Below, piece by piece: positions 54,737 through 64,000 of a stretch of DNA of 64,000 nt; positions within the stretch are counted from its first letter, which is position 1, and the number at the start of each line of letters is the position of its first letter. A model generated the notes under the pieces. It saw only the letters and a list, made by a program, of their open reading frames with translations, ran no database searches and was not told where the DNA came from. The stretch covers positions 3,224,001 to 3,288,000 of the forward strand of contig NZ_CP017754.1 in assembly GCF_001854325.1 (NCBI RefSeq), read 5' to 3'. The position numbers and the translations under genes are program-made. This stretch comes from Cupriavidus malaysiensis. Lineage in GTDB: Bacteria > Pseudomonadota > Gammaproteobacteria > Burkholderiales > Burkholderiaceae.

Positions 54737-55896
54737 GCAGGGCGAACCTCCCGGGACGGCGTGTCCGGGCCGCTGGCGGCGACGGGCACGAGCGGCGTGA
54801 TCTTGCCGAACTTGCCGCGTTCGGCCAGCCGGGTGCGGTCCTTGACCTCGCCGGCCAGCTGCCCGCAGGCGGCGTCGATATCGTCGCCGCGCGTCTTGCG
54901 GATGGTAGTGACGATACCGGCATCCATCAGCACTTGGGCAAAGCGGCGGATCTGCTCGTTTCCCGAGCGCTTGAGGCCGGATTCCGGGAAGGGATTGAAG
55001 GGAATCAGGTTGAACTTGCAGGGCACATCGGCCACCAGTTGCAACAGTTCCCGCGCATGCTCGACGCCATCATTGACGCCGTCCAGCATGCAGTATTCGA
55101 AAGTGATGAAATCGCGCGGCGCGAACTCCAGGTAGCGGCGGCATGCCGCCATCAGCTCGGCCAGCGGGTACTTCTTGTTCAGCGGCACCAGCATGTCGCG
55201 CAACGGATCGTTGGACGCGTGCAGCGATACTGCCAGCGCGACCGGCAGGTCCTTGGCCAGGCGATCCATCATGGGCACCACGCCCGAGGTGGACAGCGTG
55301 ACGCGGCGGCGCGACAGTCCATAGGCATTGTCGTCCAGCATCAGGCGCATGGCCGGCACCACCTGGTCGTAGTTCAGCAGAGGCTCGCCCATGCCCATCA
55401 TCACCACGTTGGAGATGACACGGTCGTCCTTCGGGCCGCGTCCGAGGCGTGCGCGCATGGCGAACTCCGCCATCCAGAGCTGGCCGATGATCTCGCCCGC
55501 GCTCAGGTTGCGCGAAAAGCCCTGCTTGCCGGTGGAGCAGAAACGGCAATTGACGGCACATCCCGCCTGCGAGGAAACACACAGCGTGCCGCGTGTCTCC
55601 TCCGGGATGTAGACCGTCTCCACCGCATTGCCGGCGCCGACGTCGAGCAGCCACTTGCGCGTACCGTCCGCCGATTCATGATCGGCGATGACGGACGGCG
55701 CCCGGATCTCGGCCCGCGTCGCGAGCTTCTCGCGCAGCGACTTGGCGAGATCCGACATGGCATCGAAGCGGCTGGCACCGAACTGGTGGATCCAGCGCTG
55801 CAGCTGCCGCGCACGAAACGGCTTCTCGCCGAGCTCGCCGCAATAGGCGGTGAGCGCGTCCGCGTCCAGATCGAGCAGGTTGACGAGATCGTTCAT
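54733..55896 (-). CDS. rlmN: 23S rRNA / tRNA adenine-C2 methyltransferase RlmN
   Basis: Radical SAM enzyme that methylates A2503 of 23S rRNA and A37 of some tRNAs. The 387-residue protein has the cluster motif CAVNCRFC with Cys113, Cys117 and Cys120. The N-terminal accessory domain ([15 protein letters not shown]) is present, as is [16 protein letters not shown]-terminal Cys in [12 protein letters not shown] is the expected second catalytic cysteine. It is 88 bp after ndk and coupled to pilF. Confidence 0.97.
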   Translation of the reverse strand: MNDLVNLLDLDADALTAYCGELGEKPFRARQLQRWIHQFGASRFDAMSDLAKSLREKLATRAEIRAPSVIADHESADGTRKWLLDVGAGNAVETVYIPEETRGTLCVSSQAGCAVNCRFCSTGKQGFSRNLSAGEIIGQLWMAEFAMRARLGRGPKDDRVISNVVMMGMGEPLLNYDQVVPAMRLMLDDNAYGLSRRRVTLSTSGVVPMMDRLAKDLPVALAVSLHASNDPLRDMLVPLNKKYPLAELMAACRRYLEFAPRDFITFEYCMLDGVNDGVEHARELLQLVADVPCKFNLIPFNPFPESGLKRSGNEQIRRFAQVLMDAGIVTTIRKTRGDDIDAACGQLAGEVKDRTRLAERGKFGKITPLVPVAASGPDTPSREVRPA

Positions 55897-55984
55897 GAGG
55901 GCAGCTTGGGTCTTGCGTCTTGCTTGAGGCGTTTGAAGCGTTACGAGTCGCTTTGAGTCTAGTCCTGGGCTACAGGCGAGACAA

Positions 55985-56410
55985 TCAGCGGCTGTAAACG
56001 TTCATGCCGGGGAAGAAGAAAGCCACTTCCACGGCTGCGGTTTCCGGCGCGTCCGAACCGTGCACGGCGTTGGCGTCGATGCTGTCGGCGAAGTCGGCGC
56101 GGATGGTGCCCTTCTCGGCCTTCTTCGGGTCGGTGGCGCCCATCAGGTCGCGGTTCTTGCTGATGGCGCTTTCGCCTTCCAGGGCCTGGATCATGACCGG
56201 GCCGGAGACCATGAAGTCAACCAGGTCCTTGAAGAAGGGACGCTCCTTGTGCACAGCGTAGAACTGCTCGGCTTCGCCGCGCGACAGGTGCACCATCTTG
56301 GCGGCAATGATCTTCAGGCCGGCAGCTTCGAAACGGGCGTAGATCTGGCCGATGACGTTCTTGGCCACGGCATCCGGCTTGATAATCGAGAGGGTGCGTT
56401 CGATCGCCAT
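55985..56410 (-). CDS. ndk: Nucleoside diphosphate kinase
   Basis: Balances nucleoside triphosphate pools by phosphate transfer through a histidine. The 141-residue protein starts [18 protein letters not shown]. The phospho-histidine is His117 in [10 protein letters not shown]. Length and sequence match the bacterial family. It is probably the first gene of the ndk-rlmN-pilF-rodZ-ispG-hisS run. Confidence 0.98.
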   Translation of the reverse strand: MAIERTLSIIKPDAVAKNVIGQIYARFEAAGLKIIAAKMVHLSRGEAEQFYAVHKERPFFKDLVDFMVSGPVMIQALEGESAISKNRDLMGATDPKKAEKGTIRADFADSIDANAVHGSDAPETAAVEVAFFFPGMNVYSR

Positions 56411-56751
56411 AAAAACTCCGAAAAATGAAGGGGTTACAAATGGATTAAACCTGCAATTCTAGCACGAGACAATGAACGCACGGCGTATCCGGCAATGGCG
56501 CGCGGGCCGTCAGCGGGGCGCCGGTGCAGCCGCCCGCACCTGTGCCTTCTACCATACATTCAAGAATAGCCATGATTGTCGGGAACAGATTGCGAGTTTT
56601 CTCGCTCCAATGCGAGCAAGTGTGAAGGCAGCAGCACCCTGATGTGCCGTATAAGCTGCCCAGGCCTTGCAATTCGGGCCATGCGATGCCACATTGCCAC
56701 TGAGCCCGCCCGGGCCCGCCCGGCGCCTCACCTTTCGAGACAGGAGTCACC
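56411..56751. other. Divergent intergenic region between ndk and the BAX-inhibitor gene
   Basis: These 341 bases hold no recognisable gene. On the minus strand TGCTAGAAT (TAGAAT at 56461-56456) is an extended -10 for ndk, about 46 bp before its ATG; the -35 is weak. Near 56593-56621 a CTCGC/GCGAG hairpin occurs. The plus-strand gene has a good ribosome-binding site (CAGGAG) but no clear promoter. Confidence 0.5.
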
Positions 56752-57453
56752 ATGGACAACAAGCTGAACACCTACGGTTTCGGCAATGCAGGGAGCGTCA
56801 CCGATGTCACGGTGCGCAACAGGGTCTTGCGCAACACCTACTGGCTGCTGGCCATTTCGATGATCCCGACGGTGCTCGGCGCCTGGATCGGCGTCGTCAG
56901 CGGCTTCAGCCTGATGGCCGGGCGCCCCGGCCTGTCGCTGATCCTGTTCCTGGGCATCGCCTTCGCCTTCTTCTACGGCATCGAGAAGACCAAGAACAGC
57001 GGCATGGGCGTGGTCCTGCTGCTGGCCTTTACCTTCTTCATGGGCCTGATGCTGTCGCGCCTGATCAATGCGACGCTGCAGTTCTCCAATGGACCGGCGC
57101 TGATCATGTATGCCTTCGGCGGCACAGCGGCCGTATTCGGCGCCATGGCGACGGTGGCCACCGTCAGCAAGCGCGATTTCTCCGGTCTGGGCAAATTCCT
57201 CTTCGTCGGCGTGATCCTGCTGTTGCTGGCCAGCGTGGCCAATATCTGGCTGCAACTGCCGTCGCTGATGATCACCGTGTCGGTGATCGCCATCGGCATC
57301 TTCTCCGCCTACATCCTGTTCGACGTGCAGCGCGTGGTCAACGGGGGCGAGACCAACTACGTGACCGCTACCCTGGCGATCTACCTGGATGTCTACAACG
57401 TGTTTGCCAACCTGCTCGCTCTGCTGGGCATCTTCGGCGGCAACCGCGACTGA
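56752..57453 (+). CDS. BAX inhibitor-1 / YccA family membrane protein
   Basis: A 233-residue inner-membrane protein with seven hydrophobic segments, the first from residue 30 (TYWLLAISMIPTVLGAWIGV). The family has the conserved RNTYWLL start and a closing NVFANLLALLGIFGG. E. coli YccA of this family modulates FtsH, and hflKC lie elsewhere in this window, but there is no direct link in the sequence. Ca2+ leak activity is known in a Bacillus member. Start supported by CAGGAG. Confidence 0.93.
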   Translation: MDNKLNTYGFGNAGSVTDVTVRNRVLRNTYWLLAISMIPTVLGAWIGVVSGFSLMAGRPGLSLILFLGIAFAFFYGIEKTKNSGMGVVLLLAFTFFMGLMLSRLINATLQFSNGPALIMYAFGGTAAVFGAMATVATVSKRDFSGLGKFLFVGVILLLLASVANIWLQLPSLMITVSVIAIGIFSAYILFDVQRVVNGGETNYVTATLAIYLDVYNVFANLLALLGIFGGNRD

Positions 57454-57497
57454 CGGGCTCGGTGCGCCCGGCCCGGGATGCACCGGCAACAAAGAAA

Positions 57498-57524
57498 AAA
57501 GAGCCGGCTTCATGCCGGCTCTTT
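57498..57524. terminator. Bidirectional terminator between the BAX-inhibitor gene and rlmD
   Basis: AAAGAGCCGGC and GCCGGCTCTTT form an 11-bp perfect stem with a 5-nt loop. A-rich sequence lies to the left and TT to the right, so it can stop transcription from both convergent genes. Confidence 0.93.
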
Positions 57525-57562
57525 TTCGTCCGGGTGGCCCTGGCCACCCTTGCCTGCCGGGC

Positions 57563-58981
57563 TCAGCCGCGCTCGAACACCGCGATCGACTCCACGTGCG
57601 AGGTGTGCGGGAACATGTTCACCACGCCGGCACCGGCCAGCCGGTAGCCTGCCTCGTGCACCAGCAGCCCGGCATCGCGCGCCAGCGTGGCCGGGTTGCA
57701 GGAGACGTAGACGATGCGCTGCGGCAGTACATCGCTACCCTGCTGGGCCAGTTCGCCCAGCGCCTTGCAGACGGCCAGCGCGCCTTCGCGCGGCGGGTCG
57801 ACCAGCCAGCGGTCGAAACGGCCCAGCGCGGCAATGTCGGCGGCTTCCACCTCGAACAGGTTGCGGCAGGCGAACTCGGTCTTGTGATCCAGTCCATTGG
57901 CCTTGGCATTGGCCAGCGCGCGCGTGGTCAGCGCTTCGCTGCCTTCAATGCCCATTACCGAGCGCCCCTGGGTTGCCAGCGGCAGGGTGAAGTTGCCGAT
58001 ACCGCAGAACAGGTCCAGCAGGCGATCGCCGGGCTGCGCCTCGAGCAGTCGCAGCGCCCGGCCGATCAGCACGCGGTTGATCTGGTGGTTGACCTGGGTG
58101 AAATCGGTCGGCTTGAAAGGCATGCGGATACCGAACTCGGGCAGCGTGTAGGCCAGCTCCCGATCCAGCGGGTAGAAGGGCACTACCGTATCCGGCCCCT
58201 TGGGCTGCAGCCAGAACTGCACGCCGTGGCGATCGGCGAAGGCGCGCAGCAGGTCATGGTCTGCCTCGTTCAGCGGCTCCAGCACGCGCAGCACCAGCGC
58301 CGTGACATCGGCGCCGACCGCCAGCTCGATCTGCGGCATGCGGTCGCGGATCGACAGCCCCGCCACCAGTTCGCGCAGCGGCACCAGCAGCGCCGACACA
58401 TGCGGCGGCAGCACCTCGCAGCGCGTCATGTCGGCCACATAGCTGCTCTTGCGCTCGTGGAAGCCCACCAGTACCCCGCCCTTCTTGGCGACGTGACGCA
58501 CCGTCAGTCGCGCGCGGTAGCGGTAACCCCAGTCCGGGCCGGCGATGGGCCGGAACACTACGTCGGGACGGATCTTGGACAGGTGCCAGAGATTGTCCTC
58601 GAGCACGCGCTGCTTGATCGCCAGCTGGGCACGCCCATCCAGGTGCTGCATGGAGCAGCCACCGCAGACGCCGAAGTGCTGGCAACCCGGCTTCACCCGC
58701 ATCACCGACTCCCGCTTGACCTCGACCAGGTGCGCCTGCTCGTAGCTGGGCTTGCGGCGGTAGCTGCGATAGCTGACCATTTCACCTGGCAGTGCCCCTT
58801 CGACGAAGATCACCTTGCCCGGCGTGCCGTCCTCGTTGACGAGGCGGCCGACGCCACGCGCCTCCATGTCAAGGCTGTCGATCTGGACAACGGGATCCGG
58901 CGCGGGCGCGGAAGCGGCGGGTGCGGCGCCGGCGGCACCCGAGGAAGGCTTGGCTTGGGAAGAAGACACGGCTTGGGACAC
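57563..58981 (-). CDS. rlmD: 23S rRNA (uracil-1939-C5)-methyltransferase RlmD
   Basis: Methylates U1939 of 23S rRNA. The 472-residue protein has an N-terminal TRAM domain (about 32-90). Iron-sulfur cysteines are at Cys100, Cys106 and Cys109 with a fourth near DMTRCEV. The methyltransferase domain has [16 protein letters not shown] and catalytic [14 protein letters not shown] 28-residue Ser/Ala/Pro-rich extension precedes TRAM. It is divergent from the EEP gene (95 bp). Confidence 0.96.
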   Translation of the reverse strand: MSQAVSSSQAKPSSGAAGAAPAASAPAPDPVVQIDSLDMEARGVGRLVNEDGTPGKVIFVEGALPGEMVSYRSYRRKPSYEQAHLVEVKRESVMRVKPGCQHFGVCGGCSMQHLDGRAQLAIKQRVLEDNLWHLSKIRPDVVFRPIAGPDWGYRYRARLTVRHVAKKGGVLVGFHERKSSYVADMTRCEVLPPHVSALLVPLRELVAGLSIRDRMPQIELAVGADVTALVLRVLEPLNEADHDLLRAFADRHGVQFWLQPKGPDTVVPFYPLDRELAYTLPEFGIRMPFKPTDFTQVNHQINRVLIGRALRLLEAQPGDRLLDLFCGIGNFTLPLATQGRSVMGIEGSEALTTRALANAKANGLDHKTEFACRNLFEVEAADIAALGRFDRWLVDPPREGALAVCKALGELAQQGSDVLPQRIVYVSCNPATLARDAGLLVHEAGYRLAGAGVVNMFPHTSHVESIAVFERG

Positions 58982-59076
58982 CAGGGGAAGCTGTCGTATT
59001 GTTTTGCGAAAGCGCGATTGTATTCCAGTCGGAGTCCGCTCGCGCCATTCTCAGGCCTGGATCTGCGGAGTACGCG

Positions 59077-59931
59077 ATGGAACTGATCTGCTGGAACATC
59101 CAATGGGGCCGGGGCGCCGACGGTAAGGTCGACCTGGGCCGTACGGTCCGCACGCTGCAAGGAATGGCAGATGCCGACGTGCTGTGCCTGCAGGAGGTCA
59201 CACGCGGCTTCAGCGACCTTGCCGGCGCCCCCGGCCTGGACCAGGTCGCCGAACTGTCGGCCCTGCTTCCCGGCTATCGCCTGCTCTTCGCACCGGGCGT
59301 GGACCGCGTCGACGCCCGCGGTGGCCCACGCCAGTTCGGCAACCTGATCGCGACCCGGCTGCCGGTGCGCGAGGTCTTCCGCCGCACCCTGCCCTGGCCC
59401 GCCGACCCCACGGTGGCATCGATGCCGCGCGTGGCCCTGGAAGTGACGCTCGAGGCCGGCGATCGTCCCCTGCGCGTGATCTGCACTCACCTCGAATATT
59501 ATTCGGCAAAGCAGCGGCTGGCCCAGGCCGAGGCGCTGCGCGCCTGGCACCAGGAGGCCTGCGCCCATGCACGCCACCCGGGTCCCGGCGAGGCCGCGCC
59601 CGGGCCCTTCACGCCCGAGGCCAGGCCCAGCGCGGCCATCCTTTGCGGCGACTTCAACTGCCGCATCGATGACCCCGCCCTGCTACGGCTGCTCGCCCCC
59701 TTCGGCGACGGCGCGCCGGACTGGAGCGACGCCTGGCGGCATACCCATCCGGGCCAGGCCAATGCACCGACCTGCGCGCTCTATGACAAAGCGCAGTGGC
59801 CCGAGCCGCCCTTTGCCTGCGACTTCATGCTGGTCACGGAAGATCTGCTCGGGGACGTGGTGCGCTGCGAAGTGAACAGCCAGACGGATGCGTCCGACCA
59901 CCAGCCGCTGCGCCTGACATTGGCCGCCTGA
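59077..59931 (+). CDS. Endonuclease/exonuclease/phosphatase (EEP) family protein
   Basis: A 284-residue metal-dependent phosphodiesterase. Family motifs in order are LICWNIQWG (Asn7), VLCLQEV (metal-binding Glu), CGDFNCR (Asp/Asn) and the closing SDHQPLRL (catalytic His). No signal peptide is present. The substrate could be DNA, phospholipid or sugar phosphates and cannot be told. The start at 59077 has GGAG ahead and matches the first beta-strand; upstream codons overlap rlmD. Confidence 0.9.
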   Translation: MELICWNIQWGRGADGKVDLGRTVRTLQGMADADVLCLQEVTRGFSDLAGAPGLDQVAELSALLPGYRLLFAPGVDRVDARGGPRQFGNLIATRLPVREVFRRTLPWPADPTVASMPRVALEVTLEAGDRPLRVICTHLEYYSAKQRLAQAEALRAWHQEACAHARHPGPGEAAPGPFTPEARPSAAILCGDFNCRIDDPALLRLLAPFGDGAPDWSDAWRHTHPGQANAPTCALYDKAQWPEPPFACDFMLVTEDLLGDVVRCEVNSQTDASDHQPLRLTLAA

Positions 59932-59955
59932 GCCCGCCCGGCAGCGGGAAGCCGG

Positions 59956-59972
59956 GGCGGCAACGAGCCGCC
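59956..59972. terminator. Hairpin between convergent EEP and exonuclease genes
   Basis: GGCGGC and GCCGCC form a 6-bp stem with a 5-nt loop in the 57-bp gap between the two stops. No T-run is present, so termination is uncertain. Confidence 0.4.
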
Positions 59973-59988
59973 GCGGAGGGTTGCCCGC

Positions 59989-60834
59989 TCAGTAATCGGC
60001 TTCCTCTTCCTCGCCGCCCGTGTGCAGGGGCGTCACGCGGAAGGCGCGCAGGTATTCCATCCACTGCGGGCCGGGCAGTTCTGCCAGCGATTCCTGGACG
60101 AACTCCACCTCGCGATCGAATTCCTTGGCGGAGAAACCACCGCGCATCAGCTGGAAGCGGCAGTACATCAGGTAGGTATTGACGACGTCGGTCTCGCAGT
60201 ACGCACGGATCTCGTCGAGTTGGCCGTCCTGGTAGGCCTGCCAGACCTTGCTGCCATCCATCCCCATCTTGCCGGGGAAACCGCACAGCTTGGCCAGGTC
60301 GTCCAGGGGCGCGGCGGCGCGCGGCTGGTACATGGCCAGCAGGTCCATCAGGTCGAGATGCCGCATGTGGTAGCGGCTGATGTAGTTGTTCCACTTGAAG
60401 TCGCGGCTGTCGTCGTCGCGACCCTCGCCCATCTCCCAGTAGCGGGGAGCGGCGATCCCGTGCACCAGCCCGCGGTAGTGCAGCACGGGCAGGTCGAAGC
60501 CGCCGCCGTTCCAGGACACCAGCTGGGGGCTGTAGCGCGCGATCAGGTCATAGAACTTCTGGATCAGCACGGCCTCCCCATCGTCGAGCGAGCCCAGCGA
60601 GCCGACATGGAATACCGCGCTGCCGTCGCGCTGGTTGCGCCGCAGGACGCAGGAGATCGCCACCACACGCTGCAGGTAGTGCGGCAGGAAATCACTGCCG
60701 TTCTTCTCGCGGCGAGCGGCGAAGGCTTGTTCGGCGACTTCGGCGTCGCTGAGGGAATCGGGGTGATCGTTGAGCCGGCGCAGGCCGGCGACATCGGGAA
60801 CGGTCTCGATGTCGAATACCAATACAGGGGTCAC
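59989..60834 (-). CDS. Predicted 3'-5' exonuclease (PolB-like DEDD family)
   Basis: A 281-residue stand-alone exonuclease of the PolB-exo2 type. Exo I is [11 protein letters not shown] (Asp/Glu metal ligands), exo II is around [17 protein letters not shown] and exo III near [18 protein letters not shown]. No polymerase domain is attached. The start is a GTG that overlaps the rpoS stop (GTGA, 60831-60834). AAGGACG within the end of rpoS acts as ribosome-binding site, so translation depends on rpoS. This suggests production in stationary phase or stress. Confidence 0.88.
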   Translation of the reverse strand: MTPVLVFDIETVPDVAGLRRLNDHPDSLSDAEVAEQAFAARREKNGSDFLPHYLQRVVAISCVLRRNQRDGSAVFHVGSLGSLDDGEAVLIQKFYDLIARYSPQLVSWNGGGFDLPVLHYRGLVHGIAAPRYWEMGEGRDDDSRDFKWNNYISRYHMRHLDLMDLLAMYQPRAAAPLDDLAKLCGFPGKMGMDGSKVWQAYQDGQLDEIRAYCETDVVNTYLMYCRFQLMRGGFSAKEFDREVEFVQESLAELPGPQWMEYLRAFRVTPLHTGGEEEEADY

Positions 60835-61994
60835 AGAACAGCGTCCTTGCGCACGCCTTGCGAGGCGAAATGCCGCTTGAGCTTGACCAGCGCCTCCTGC
60901 TGGATCTGGCGCACGCGCTCGCGCGTCAGCCCCATCTCCTCGGCCAGCTCCTCCAGTGTGGCCGGCTCGATATGGTTCAGGCCGAAACGGCGTTCCACCA
61001 CGTAGCGGTGTTTTTCAGAAAGCCGTGCAAGCCACAGCTTCATCAGGTTTTCCAGCTCGCGGTGCGCGACCTCCTGGTCCGGCGCGGCATTGTGCTCATC
61101 GGAAAGGAAGTCGAGCAGGCTCGAGCCAGGGTCCAGGTCGAACGGGGTATCCAGCGACGTGGTGTGCTCGTTGAGCGCCAGCACGTCCTGCACCTCGTCG
61201 GCCGTCTTGCCCAGCAGGTGGGCGATATCCTCGAGACTCGCATCGCGTCCGTCGGTGCCGCTCTTTTCGAGATGGCGCTTGGCACGCAGCACCTGGTTCA
61301 GCTCGCGGATCACGTGCACCGGCAGGCGCACCGTGCGCGCCTGGTTCATGATCGCGCGCTCGATGCTCTGGCGGATCCACCAGGTGGCATAGGTGGAGAA
61401 GCGGAAGCCGCGCGACGGGTCGAACTTCTCGATCGCGTGCATCAGGCCGAGGTTGCCTTCCTCGATCAGGTCGAGCAACGGCACGCCGCGGTTCAGGTAG
61501 CCCTTGGCGATGCTGACCACCAGGCGCAGGTTGCGCTCGATCATCACCTGGCGCGCGGAGAAGTCGCCGTCCTTGGCCAGCGTCGAGAAATGCAGTTCCT
61601 CGGGCGCCGACAGCAGCGGCTTGATGCTGATGCGATTCAGGTAGTGCTGGACGGTATCGGCCGCCAGTTCGGTATGGAGCACCGAGCGGAAATCGTCGTG
61701 CTCGGCGGGCTCGGCCTCCTCTTCTTCCTCTTCTTCGTCGTCCCGATCCGCGTCGTCGTCGTGGAGGGAGGCCTCGGCATCGTCGCCGAGCATGTCGCCG
61801 GCACCGAGCACGGCGCCACCGCCGGTGGCGATGGGCTCTTCGGTCAGGGGAATCAGTTCGGCCGCCGCGTCCACATCCTGGCCGAAAGGCTCGGCCTGAG
61901 GATCAGCCGCCGCCACGCCAGCCTTCACTTCCGGCTGCTTGGGACGACGGGTCCTGCTGGCGGTTCCGGATGAGACAGTTTTCTGGCGTGGCAT
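60831..61994 (-). CDS. rpoS: RNA polymerase sigma factor RpoS
   Basis: Stationary-phase and general-stress sigma factor. The 387-residue protein is about 55 longer than in E. coli. The extra N-terminal part contains an acidic tract (71-101) with ten or more Asp/Glu in near-continuous runs. Region 1.2 (QHYLNRIS), region 2 ([32 protein letters not shown]) and regions 3-4 (ending [17 protein letters not shown]) are complete. Gene order surE-pcm-nlpD-rpoS confirms RpoS over RpoD or RpoH. nlpD ends 6 bp upstream. Confidence 0.96.
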   Translation of the reverse strand: MPRQKTVSSGTASRTRRPKQPEVKAGVAAADPQAEPFGQDVDAAAELIPLTEEPIATGGGAVLGAGDMLGDDAEASLHDDDADRDDEEEEEEEAEPAEHDDFRSVLHTELAADTVQHYLNRISIKPLLSAPEELHFSTLAKDGDFSARQVMIERNLRLVVSIAKGYLNRGVPLLDLIEEGNLGLMHAIEKFDPSRGFRFSTYATWWIRQSIERAIMNQARTVRLPVHVIRELNQVLRAKRHLEKSGTDGRDASLEDIAHLLGKTADEVQDVLALNEHTTSLDTPFDLDPGSSLLDFLSDEHNAAPDQEVAHRELENLMKLWLARLSEKHRYVVERRFGLNHIEPATLEELAEEMGLTRERVRQIQQEALVKLKRHFASQGVRKDAVL

Positions 61995-62000
61995 GCAACC

Positions 62001-62858
62001 TCACTGTGGCGGTAAGTAACGCATCGGGTCAACCGGTTTCCCGTCCTTCCGGACCTCGAAATGCAGCTTGACACGGTCGGTGTCGGTGCTGCCCATTTCC
62101 GCGATCTTCTGACCCTTGCGTACCGTCGACTGCTCGGCCACAAGAATCTTGTCGTTGTTGCCGTATGCAGTTAGATATGTCTCGTTGTGCTTGATGATGA
62201 CAAGATTCCCGTAGCCGCGCAAGGGGCCGACATGAATCACGCGGCCATCGTCAGCGGCTACTACCGCCTCGCCGCGCTTGCCCGCGATATCGATGCCTTT
62301 ATTGGCCTTTTCGTCAAAGCGGGCGATCACCTGTCCACTGGCCGGCCAGGCCAGCCGGATGCTGCCGTCGGCCGCCGGCTGCGATGCCGCCACCGGCGGC
62401 GTGCGCACCGGTGCGGGCGGCGTCGCGGCGGCAGGCGTGCTGCCGGCGGGAGGCAGCGGCCGCGCCTGGTCGATCGGCTGGGCCTGCACGCCGGCGGCGG
62501 CGACGGGCGCAGTCGAGACACCCTGGGGCGTGCCGGCATCGGCGCCGGGCGGCACCACCCGCAACAACTGGCCGACCTCGATCTGGTTCACGTTGGCCAG
62601 ATTGTTCCAGGCCGCCACGTCGCGATAGGACTGGCCGTTTTCCAGGGCGATCCGGTACAGCGTATCGCCGCGCTTGACCCGATAGTACCCGGGCGGCGGC
62701 GGCTCGAGCGGCGCTGCGGGGGCGGCGGTCGAGGTCCGGTCGACCACCGGAGCCGGCATCGGCGTCGAGGCGCAGGCCGCCAGCAAGCCGAGCAGCGAGG
62801 ACGCGAGCGCGAGGCGTCCGGCGCGGGCGATGGGTTCCGATTTCACGATGTTGTGCAT
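62001..62858 (-). CDS. nlpD: NlpD-type LysM/M23 lipoprotein
   Basis: Outer-membrane lipoprotein that in E. coli activates the amidase AmiC during cell separation. The 285-residue protein has a lipoprotein signal with Cys29 (LLAAC), a LysM domain (about 58-102, YYRVKRGDTLYRIALENGQ), a Pro/Ala linker and a LytM domain (188-285). The LytM metal site is degenerate: the first His ligand is replaced in NKGIDIAG, and the loop near LTAYGNN lacks the expected His. It is therefore likely an activator, not an enzyme. pcm lies 8 bp upstream. Confidence 0.93.
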   Translation of the reverse strand: MHNIVKSEPIARAGRLALASSLLGLLAACASTPMPAPVVDRTSTAAPAAPLEPPPPGYYRVKRGDTLYRIALENGQSYRDVAAWNNLANVNQIEVGQLLRVVPPGADAGTPQGVSTAPVAAAGVQAQPIDQARPLPPAGSTPAAATPPAPVRTPPVAASQPAADGSIRLAWPASGQVIARFDEKANKGIDIAGKRGEAVVAADDGRVIHVGPLRGYGNLVIIKHNETYLTAYGNNDKILVAEQSTVRKGQKIAEMGSTDTDRVKLHFEVRKDGKPVDPMRYLPPQ

Positions 62859-62866
62859 AGTTCGAC

Positions 62867-63757
62867 TCAGATGGTGCCCGATTTTAAGGGCACAAAGAAT
62901 ACGGCTTCAAGCGCGGTCCGGTGAAAGCGATGCCGGTTCAGGCGCTCGATCAGCAGAAGCTGTTGCGTCACCGTCTGCCCGGGCCCGCCGGCCGGCGGCA
63001 CCACGGCCACCGGCGCGATCAGCCGGCCGCCGACCGCGAGTTGCTCGAGCAAAGCCTGCGGCACCTCCATGCCCGCGGCCGCCAGGATGATGGCCGAGAA
63101 CGGTGCCGCCTGCGGCAGTCCGAGCATGCCGTCGCCATAATGCAGCCGCAGGTTTGGCACACGCAGCGGCCGCAAATTCGCCTTGGCTTGTTCGTGCAGC
63201 GGACGGATGCGTTCAATGGAGAACACTTCGGCCGCCACCTGGCTCAGCACGGCGGCCTGGTAGCCGCAACCCGTGCCGATTTCCAGCACGCGGCCGAGCG
63301 GCTGGTCCGCGCCCAGCCCGTCGCGCAGAAGTTCGATCATGCGCGCCACCACGGAGGGCTTGGAGATCGTCTGCTGGTGGCCGATCGGCAGTGCCGCGTC
63401 TTCGTACGCCTGCGAGGCGAGGCCGGGATCGACGAACAGGTGGCGGGGCACCGCCCCGATCGCCAGCAGCACCCGCTCGTCGCGGATGCCACCCGCGCGC
63501 AGGCGCGCCGCCAACGCCCCCCGCGCGCGCTCCGAAGCCATGCCGCCGCCGCCGGCGCTGGCCGCGGTGGCACGCGCTTCCACCGCGCTGCCTGGCACGG
63601 CGGCAGGCGCCACCGGCTTGGCCCGGACCTTGCTCGTGGCGGCGGTACGCGCGCCGCCCACCGCCGGCATGCCAGCGGTACGCGCCGGGGCCGGCTTGCG
63701 CTCGACCACGGCATCCAAGGACAGGGGAAACTTCGGACGACGCGTTGGGGAGTTCAT
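62867..63757 (-). CDS. pcm: Protein-L-isoaspartate O-methyltransferase
   Basis: Repairs isoaspartyl residues in aged proteins by SAM-dependent methylation. The 296-residue frame has a normal Pcm domain from about residue 75 to the end, with [19 protein letters not shown] as SAM motif I and [13 protein letters not shown] as the family signature. The first 70 residues are Pro/Ala/Arg-rich; a start at Met73 ([14 protein letters not shown]) would give a standard size of about 220. The longer form was kept because GTG/ATG choice is unclear. It lies between surE and nlpD. Confidence 0.92.
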   Translation of the reverse strand: MNSPTRRPKFPLSLDAVVERKPAPARTAGMPAVGGARTAATSKVRAKPVAPAAVPGSAVEARATAASAGGGGMASERARGALAARLRAGGIRDERVLLAIGAVPRHLFVDPGLASQAYEDAALPIGHQQTISKPSVVARMIELLRDGLGADQPLGRVLEIGTGCGYQAAVLSQVAAEVFSIERIRPLHEQAKANLRPLRVPNLRLHYGDGMLGLPQAAPFSAIILAAAGMEVPQALLEQLAVGGRLIAPVAVVPPAGGPGQTVTQQLLLIERLNRHRFHRTALEAVFFVPLKSGTI

Positions 63758-63794
63758 CGGTACTGCAGGCTGCGTGCGGCTGCCGTGGGAATGC

Positions 63795-64000
63795 CTACGG
63801 CAGCCACTGGCTGAGCTGATCCAGCTGGCCGCGATGCGTCAGGTCCAGCTGCAGCGGCGTCAGCGAGACGAAACCGTTCGCGGTGGCATGGAAATCCGTG
63901 CCTTCGCTGGCATCGCGCGCGTCGCCGGCCGGACCGATCCAGTAATTGGTTTCGCCGCGCGGGTTGACCTGCGTGATGACCGGCTGCGATGGGTGGCGCT
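63795..64000 (-). CDS. surE: 5'/3'-nucleotidase SurE, C-terminal part
   Basis: Only the last 68 codons are inside the window; the rest lies past base 64000. The visible part contains [16 protein letters not shown], a conserved SurE region, followed by [18 protein letters not shown] and the closing QWLP. SurE is a survival phosphatase acting on nucleoside monophosphates. Its place 37 bp ahead of pcm completes the surE-pcm-nlpD-rpoS cluster. Confidence 0.93.
   Translation of the reverse strand, partial: RHPSQPVITQVNPRGETNYWIGPAGDARDASEGTDFHATANGFVSLTPLQLDLTHRGQLDQLSQWLP

Overview
The window is G+C-rich chromosomal DNA from a betaproteobacterium. Gene content and order point to the Burkholderiaceae, most likely Cupriavidus or Ralstonia. 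The evidence is the strings rlmN-pilF-rodZ-ispG-hisS-yfgM-bamB-der-hfq-hflX-hflK-hflC-DUF2065-hisZ-purA and surE-pcm-nlpD-rpoS, plus odhA-odhB, a ugp operon and a glnA-ntrBC locus. This assignment is by recollection of family synteny, not by a search. I see no phage, plasmid, transposon, rRNA or CRISPR. The region is almost entirely housekeeping and nutrient-response genes, with a few less familiar modules.

Layout from the left. Bases 1-3497: odhB (cut by the edge) and odhA, the 2-oxoglutarate dehydrogenase E2 and E1 subunits. 3862-8922: a complete ugpBAECQ glycerol-3-phosphate/glycerophosphodiester uptake operon, preceded by a near-consensus Pho box. 9149-9940: a divergent HAD phosphatase. 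10054-14943: ntrC, ntrB, a DUF4124 protein and glnA. Upstream of glnA lie a sigma-54 promoter and three NtrC-type palindromes at an exact 31-bp pitch. 15446-20709: a rhodanese, a CinA-like protein, an EI24 membrane protein, and a three-gene set (YVTN propeller, atypical polysaccharide deacetylase, fatty-acid-hydroxylase-type membrane enzyme). 20862-26854: hrpA divergent from argA, then the YggX Fe protein. 27012-28303: an 11-bp tandem repeat, an exported cupin and rpiA. 28496-33043: tal, an EamA exporter, a sirtuin and a diguanylate cyclase.

33370-36955: rlmB and rnr face away from a tRNA-Leu(CAG) gene whose consensus promoter overlaps the start of rnr. 37437-38585: an Rrf2 regulator and a NAD(P)-binding protein share a duplicated operator. 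38650-56410, all on the minus strand: a long conserved block of nucleotide, histidine and isoprenoid synthesis, membrane-protease control, GTPases, outer-membrane assembly and pilus genes. 56752-59931: a BAX-inhibitor membrane protein, rlmD and an EEP phosphodiesterase. 59989-64000: surE, pcm, nlpD, rpoS and a 3'-5' exonuclease whose GTG start overlaps the rpoS stop.

The strongest regulatory signals match the genes beside them: Pho box with ugp, NtrC and sigma-54 sites with glnA, and a repeated palindrome with Rrf2 and its neighbour. The less described modules are the propeller-deacetylase-hydroxylase operon, the rpoS-exonuclease pair, the Rrf2 pair, and the 11-bp repeat before the cupin gene. 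CDS starts were re-chosen from ribosome-binding sites, signal peptides and family length where the longest frame ran into a neighbour.
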